Below, piece by piece: positions 3,798-5,017 of a stretch of DNA of 5,017 nt (positions are counted from its first letter, which is position 1; every line of letters starts with the position of its first letter). The position numbers and the translations under genes were made by a program. Under the pieces are notes generated by a model. The model saw nothing but the letters and a program-made list of their open reading frames with translations. It was not told the origin of the DNA and searched no databases. The stretch is from Acidobacteriota bacterium (GTDB lineage: Bacteria > Acidobacteriota > Vicinamibacteria > Vicinamibacterales > UBA2999), in NCBI GenBank assembly GCA_947478985.1, contig CANJYC010000174.1:1-5017 (forward strand), written 5' to 3'.

Positions 3798-5017
3798 ATT
3801 GTGGCGTGATGCCGTCCCAGATCCGGATACGCCGGATGACGTCCCACGGTTCAATCCGATCAACCACGTCCATCCCACTGACGACGTGACCGAACGCGGT
3901 GTAGCGTGCGTCAAGGTGAGGCTGCGGCGACTGCGTGATGAAGAACTGGCTGCCTCCCGTGTCCTTCCAGTCGAGCGCCATGCCGACCGTGCCGCGCAGG
4001 TAGGGGCGCTCGTTGAGTTCGTCGCGGATGCTGTAGCCGGGACCACCTTCTCCGTCGCCGCGCGGGTCGCCGGCCTGCACCACGAAATCGGATACGACTC
4101 GGTGAATGGCGTTGCCGTCGTAGAAACCGCGCCGCGCCAGCGCCATGAAGTTCCCCACCGTCAGGGGCGCATCCAGAATCGCCAGTTCGATCTCAATCGT
4201 GCCGCGGTCGGTCTCGATGTACGCATGGGGCGAGAAGCGTGGGCTGACGAGTGTCCCCCACTCATCGGGCGTCACGGTGCGCCCGCCTGTGGCCGGTCTC
4301 GCCGGATCGGCAGTGGTCACGCCCTGCTCGCGCAGCAGGCTCGCGGCCCGGACACGAATCGCCCACTCGCGATCGCGCAGCGCCTCCTCAAGTGTCGGCC
4401 GTGCGGCCGCGGGGTCGATGCGGGCTGCGGCGGCCAGCGCCGCCGCCCGCGCCACATACGTGTTCTCGGCTGGAAATCCGCGATAGGCATCCAGGAGCGC
4501 GGGCACCGCGCGGGCCACCTTCATCTCCGCCAGGCTGCCGGCCGCCGCCGCCCGGACCGCGATGTCGTCTGCCTTGAGCCGATCGAGCAGCGCTTGAACG
4601 GCACCCGGCGCTTTCGCGGCCGCTAGCACTGACGGGATCACCCGGTTGTCCGGATCCTGCAGCATCAGCATCAGCCGCGGCAGGCCCATCTCCGGTGGAA
4701 TCGTCCCGAGCGCCATCGCCTGCGCCACGCGCACGGTCCAGTCGCGGTCCGCATCGAGGCCTGAGAGCGTGGCGAGGAATGTGTCGGGGTTGAGCCGCGC
4801 GATCGCGCGCAACGCCAGACCACGGACCGGCGGCAACGGATCGACCAGCAGCTCGATAAATAGGTCGAGTTGGTCGACGCCTGCGACGCGGCCGAACGCG
4901 GCCAGCGCCTCGAGGCGAAGGGTGATATCTGCCGTGGTCTCGAGAAACACCTTCCGAAGTACAGGGGCTGCCGCCGTATCGCCCATGGCAGCGAGTGCGC
5001 GTATCGCCTCGATGGTG
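3796..5017 (-). CDS. HEAT-repeat protein with C-terminal cyclophilin-type peptidyl-prolyl isomerase domain, 5' end off the window
   Basis: The frame is open to the right edge: 406 residues are visible, and the helical repeats continue upstream of the ATG at 4986-4984, so that ATG is internal. Numbering visible residues from the edge, about 1-230 are HEAT/PBS-lyase-like helical repeats (for example LRLEALAAFGRVAG, VRVAQAMALG, VRAAAAGSLAEMK, IRVRAASLLREQG). A linker follows, and about 263-404 are a cyclophilin domain that speeds cis-trans isomerisation of X-Pro bonds. Active-site equivalents of human CypA are kept: Arg55 (Arg306, in IHRVV), Phe60 (Phe311), Gln63 (Gln314, in VVQAGD), Gln111 and Phe113 (Gln357 and Phe359, in GSQFFIT). 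Trp121 is replaced by His367 (QPHLDA) and His126 by Tyr372, as in many bacterial cyclophilins, so low cyclosporin affinity is expected. The HEAT part probably binds protein partners. Location is unknown because the N-terminus is missing. Confidence 0.93.
   Translation of the reverse strand, partial: TIEAIRALAAMGDTAAAPVLRKVFLETTADITLRLEALAAFGRVAGVDQLDLFIELLVDPLPPVRGLALRAIARLNPDTFLATLSGLDADRDWTVRVAQAMALGTIPPEMGLPRLMLMLQDPDNRVIPSVLAAAKAPGAVQALLDRLKADDIAVRAAAAGSLAEMKVARAVPALLDAYRGFPAENTYVARAAALAAAARIDPAAARPTLEEALRDREWAIRVRAASLLREQGVTTADPARPATGGRTVTPDEWGTLVSPRFSPHAYIETDRGTIEIELAILDAPLTVGNFMALARRGFYDGNAIHRVVSDFVVQAGDPRGDGEGGPGYSIRDELNERPYLRGTVGMALDWKDTGGSQFFITQSPQPHLDARYTAFGHVVSGMDVVDRIEPWDVIRRIRIWDGITPQ

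Noticed and set aside
3617..3889. 90-codon plus-strand open frame running across peptide copy 2
   Set aside because: It uses a different frame from the conserved 17-codon gene, passes through a strong terminator hairpin and runs into the convergent cyclophilin gene.
3799..4626. 275-codon plus-strand open frame opposite the cyclophilin gene
   Set aside because: It is a shadow frame in GC-rich DNA: Arg/His-rich translation with no domain motifs, on the opposite strand of a well-supported gene.
4984..4986. ATG as the start of the HEAT-cyclophilin gene
   Set aside because: The frame stays open to the window edge and encodes TIEAIRALAA directly before it, a typical HEAT helix, so the true start is outside the window.

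Overview
This GC-rich window with tightly packed genes looks like chromosomal DNA from a Gram-negative-type bacterium. The HEAT-repeat/cyclophilin fusion, the exported TPR protein and the tiny Lys/Ala-rich peptides would fit Acidobacteriota (Vicinamibacteria-like). That placement is inference from gene style, not from a marker gene. I see no mobile element, CRISPR array, tRNA or rRNA.

Layout. (1) The left edge to 626, minus strand, is the N-terminal half of a queuine tRNA-ribosyltransferase (tgt), cut by the window edge. (2) An 18-base AT-rich gap (627-644) separates it from a divergent D-alanine--D-alanine ligase (645-1724, plus). Both genes start with GTG, neither has a Shine-Dalgarno sequence, and -10-like hexamers for both directions overlap in the gap, so both mRNAs may be leaderless. 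(3) A secreted or membrane-anchored TPR protein (1721-3193) follows, its GTG start overlapping the ligase stop by 4 bases. (4) 3194-3795 is the most unusual part. It holds two separate tiny genes (3413-3466 and 3693-3746) that encode exactly the same 17-residue peptide, MAKKAAKGAKKKAAKKR. Each has its own ribosome binding site, an in-frame stop just upstream and a strong intrinsic terminator downstream. The two copies differ at four bases, all silent, while their flanks are unrelated. The first has a near-consensus sigma-70 promoter and a leader that can fold into a nested stem with a possible pseudoknot. (5) From 3796 to the right edge, minus strand, lies a HEAT-repeat protein with a C-terminal cyclophilin domain. 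Its 5' end is outside the window.

The genes do not form one pathway. tgt modifies tRNA, Ddl makes the D-Ala-D-Ala dipeptide of peptidoglycan, the coupled TPR protein probably acts in the envelope, and the cyclophilin fusion is a protein-folding or scaffold factor. The duplicated, highly basic peptide (8 Lys and 1 Arg in 17 residues) is the best candidate for something undescribed. It resembles the Lys/Ala tails of bacterial histone-H1-like and HU-type proteins, which suggests nucleic-acid binding, but its function cannot be read from the sequence.
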